Assembly: GCA_016793415.1 (NCBI GenBank)
Contig: JAEUMC010000859.1
Location: 1 to 5,647 of the forward strand
DNA length: 5,647 nt
DNA from: Devosia sp.
Lineage (GTDB): Bacteria > Pseudomonadota > Alphaproteobacteria > Rhizobiales > Devosiaceae
Direction: 5' to 3'
In this document: piece by piece, positions 4,933-5,647 of the stretch
Layout: the number at the start of each line of letters is the position of its first letter
Numbering within the stretch: the stretch's first letter is position 1
Program-made: the position numbers and the translations under genes
The notes under the pieces: model-generated
What the model was told of the DNA's origin: nothing
Databases searched by the model: none
What the model saw: the letters and a program-made list of their open reading frames with translations, nothing else

Positions 4933-5647
4933 ATGCGTGGCAGACACCTGATCAGCCTCGGCCTGGCATTGGCGATCGCGGCCTTGAGCGGCGCGGTGCA
5001 CGCTGTCGAAAGCGACGCGGAATCCGCCAAGCCCCGTTCGTGTTATGCCGTCGATCCCTCGGCGCCAGCCTGGACGGCAGTATGCATCCGGCAAGAGCAG
5101 TTCTTTCGCGATACCTGCGGCGCCATCCAGTTGCTGGCCTGGCGCGAACAGTTGCCGGTGGGCTATTTCGCCCGGCTGATCTGGCAGGAGAGCCGGTTCG
5201 ATCCGTTCGCGCTCAGCACCGCCGGAGCGCAGGGCATCGCCCAGTTCATCCCCTCGACAGCGCGTATCCGGGGCCTGCGCAACCCCTTCGATCCAAGCGA
5301 GGCCCTGGCCAAGTCGGCGGAGTACCTGCGCTTCCTGACCGACAAGTTCGGCAATCTCGGCCTCGCGGCGGTCGCCTACAATGGCGGCGAGGGACGAGCC
5401 AGCGGCTATATCAAGGGCATCGGGTACCTGCCCGCCGAAACCCGCTTCTATGTCGAGATCGTCACCGGTCGCGATCCCGATGCCTGGCTGGCGGAAGTGC
5501 CACCCGATGTCGATTATGCCATCGGCAAGGATGAGCCGTTCATCGATGCCTGCGTGAAGATGGCGGAGGCGGAACGGGTGCCACGCCTCGATCGGCAGCC
5601 GAGCGAGTGGAAGCCATGGGGCGTATTGCTGGCCCAGAACTTTTCCC
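4933..5647 (+). CDS. Secreted SLT-family lytic transglycosylase, 3' end beyond the window
   Basis: The visible 238 residues of this protein belong to a periplasmic enzyme that cleaves the MurNAc-GlcNAc bond of peptidoglycan, forming 1,6-anhydro-MurNAc ends. ATG 4933 is the only plausible start, since an in-frame TAG lies at 4921-4923. It begins a clear signal peptide (MRGRH, hydrophobic 6-20, AVHA cleavage near residue 24). The goose-lysozyme-like SLT domain spans about 65-165: LIWQESRFDP (82-91) carries catalytic E86, GAQGIAQFIPST (98-109) is the second SLT motif, and AVAYNGGEGR (146-155) the third. C51 and C62 lie just before the domain. After it come an acidic segment and a WKPWGVLLAQNFS stretch (226-238) that may begin a C-terminal SPOR-like domain, which would lie beyond the window (inference). 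No clear Shine-Dalgarno precedes the ATG. The gene is divergent from the antitoxin gene. Confidence 0.93.
   Translation, partial: MRGRHLISLGLALAIAALSGAVHAVESDAESAKPRSCYAVDPSAPAWTAVCIRQEQFFRDTCGAIQLLAWREQLPVGYFARLIWQESRFDPFALSTAGAQGIAQFIPSTARIRGLRNPFDPSEALAKSAEYLRFLTDKFGNLGLAAVAYNGGEGRASGYIKGIGYLPAETRFYVEIVTGRDPDAWLAEVPPDVDYAIGKDEPFIDACVKMAEAERVPRLDRQPSEWKPWGVLLAQNFS

Noticed and set aside
4701..5534. 277-codon plus-strand frame across the antitoxin and the transglycosylase.
   Set aside because: The frame one base away has a signal peptide and all three SLT motifs. This one is Arg/Pro-rich nonsense typical of an off-frame reading, and it crosses the antitoxin gene antisense.
1..5647. Search for a CRISPR array, insertion sequence, tRNA, attachment site or phage/defence gene cluster.
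   Set aside because: No direct-repeat series, transposase motifs, tRNA cloverleaf or terminal repeats were visible on either strand.

Overview
The window is GC-rich and densely coded. It looks like an accessory-flavoured stretch of an alphaproteobacterial chromosome, most likely Hyphomicrobiales (Rhizobiales). The main evidence is a 6S RNA of the alphaproteobacterial type lying directly upstream of a 5-formyltetrahydrofolate cyclo-ligase gene, followed by a YmdB-type phosphodiesterase gene, together with the codon usage. I cannot fix the genus from the sequence.

Layout, left to right. (1) 96-923 (+) encodes a secreted protein of unknown function, built from two diverged copies of a small beta-rich, two-cysteine domain. 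(2) Converging on it, with 3 nt between the stops, is a leftward unit: 6S RNA (about 2511-2360), then 5-formyl-THF cyclo-ligase (2335-1739), then a YmdB/TIGR00282 metallophosphoesterase (1742-927). The two CDSs overlap by GTGA. (3) Divergent from the 6S RNA, a CPA1-type Na+/H+ antiporter runs 2609-4306 (+). (4) Converging on the antiporter, and overlapping its 3' end by 11 nt, is a leftward ParD/ParE-type toxin-antitoxin locus (4836-4296). The antitoxin is intact; the ParE-like toxin is broken by two compensating frameshifts. A perfect inverted repeat overlaps the antitoxin promoter. (5) Divergent from the antitoxin, a secreted SLT-family lytic transglycosylase begins at 4933 (+) and runs off the right edge.

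How the parts relate. The 6S RNA / cyclo-ligase / phosphodiesterase unit joins a global RNA-polymerase regulator to folate salvage and nucleotide or RNA turnover; the 6S-cyclo-ligase linkage is an old, conserved arrangement in proteobacteria. The antiporter (pH/Na+ homeostasis) and the transglycosylase (peptidoglycan remodelling) are ordinary housekeeping or envelope genes. The toxin-antitoxin module appears to be a later insertion between them that has lost its toxin.

I found no CRISPR array, tRNA, rRNA, insertion sequence or obvious new defence system. The least explained elements are the duplicated-domain secreted protein and the decayed toxin with its still-intact antitoxin and operator.
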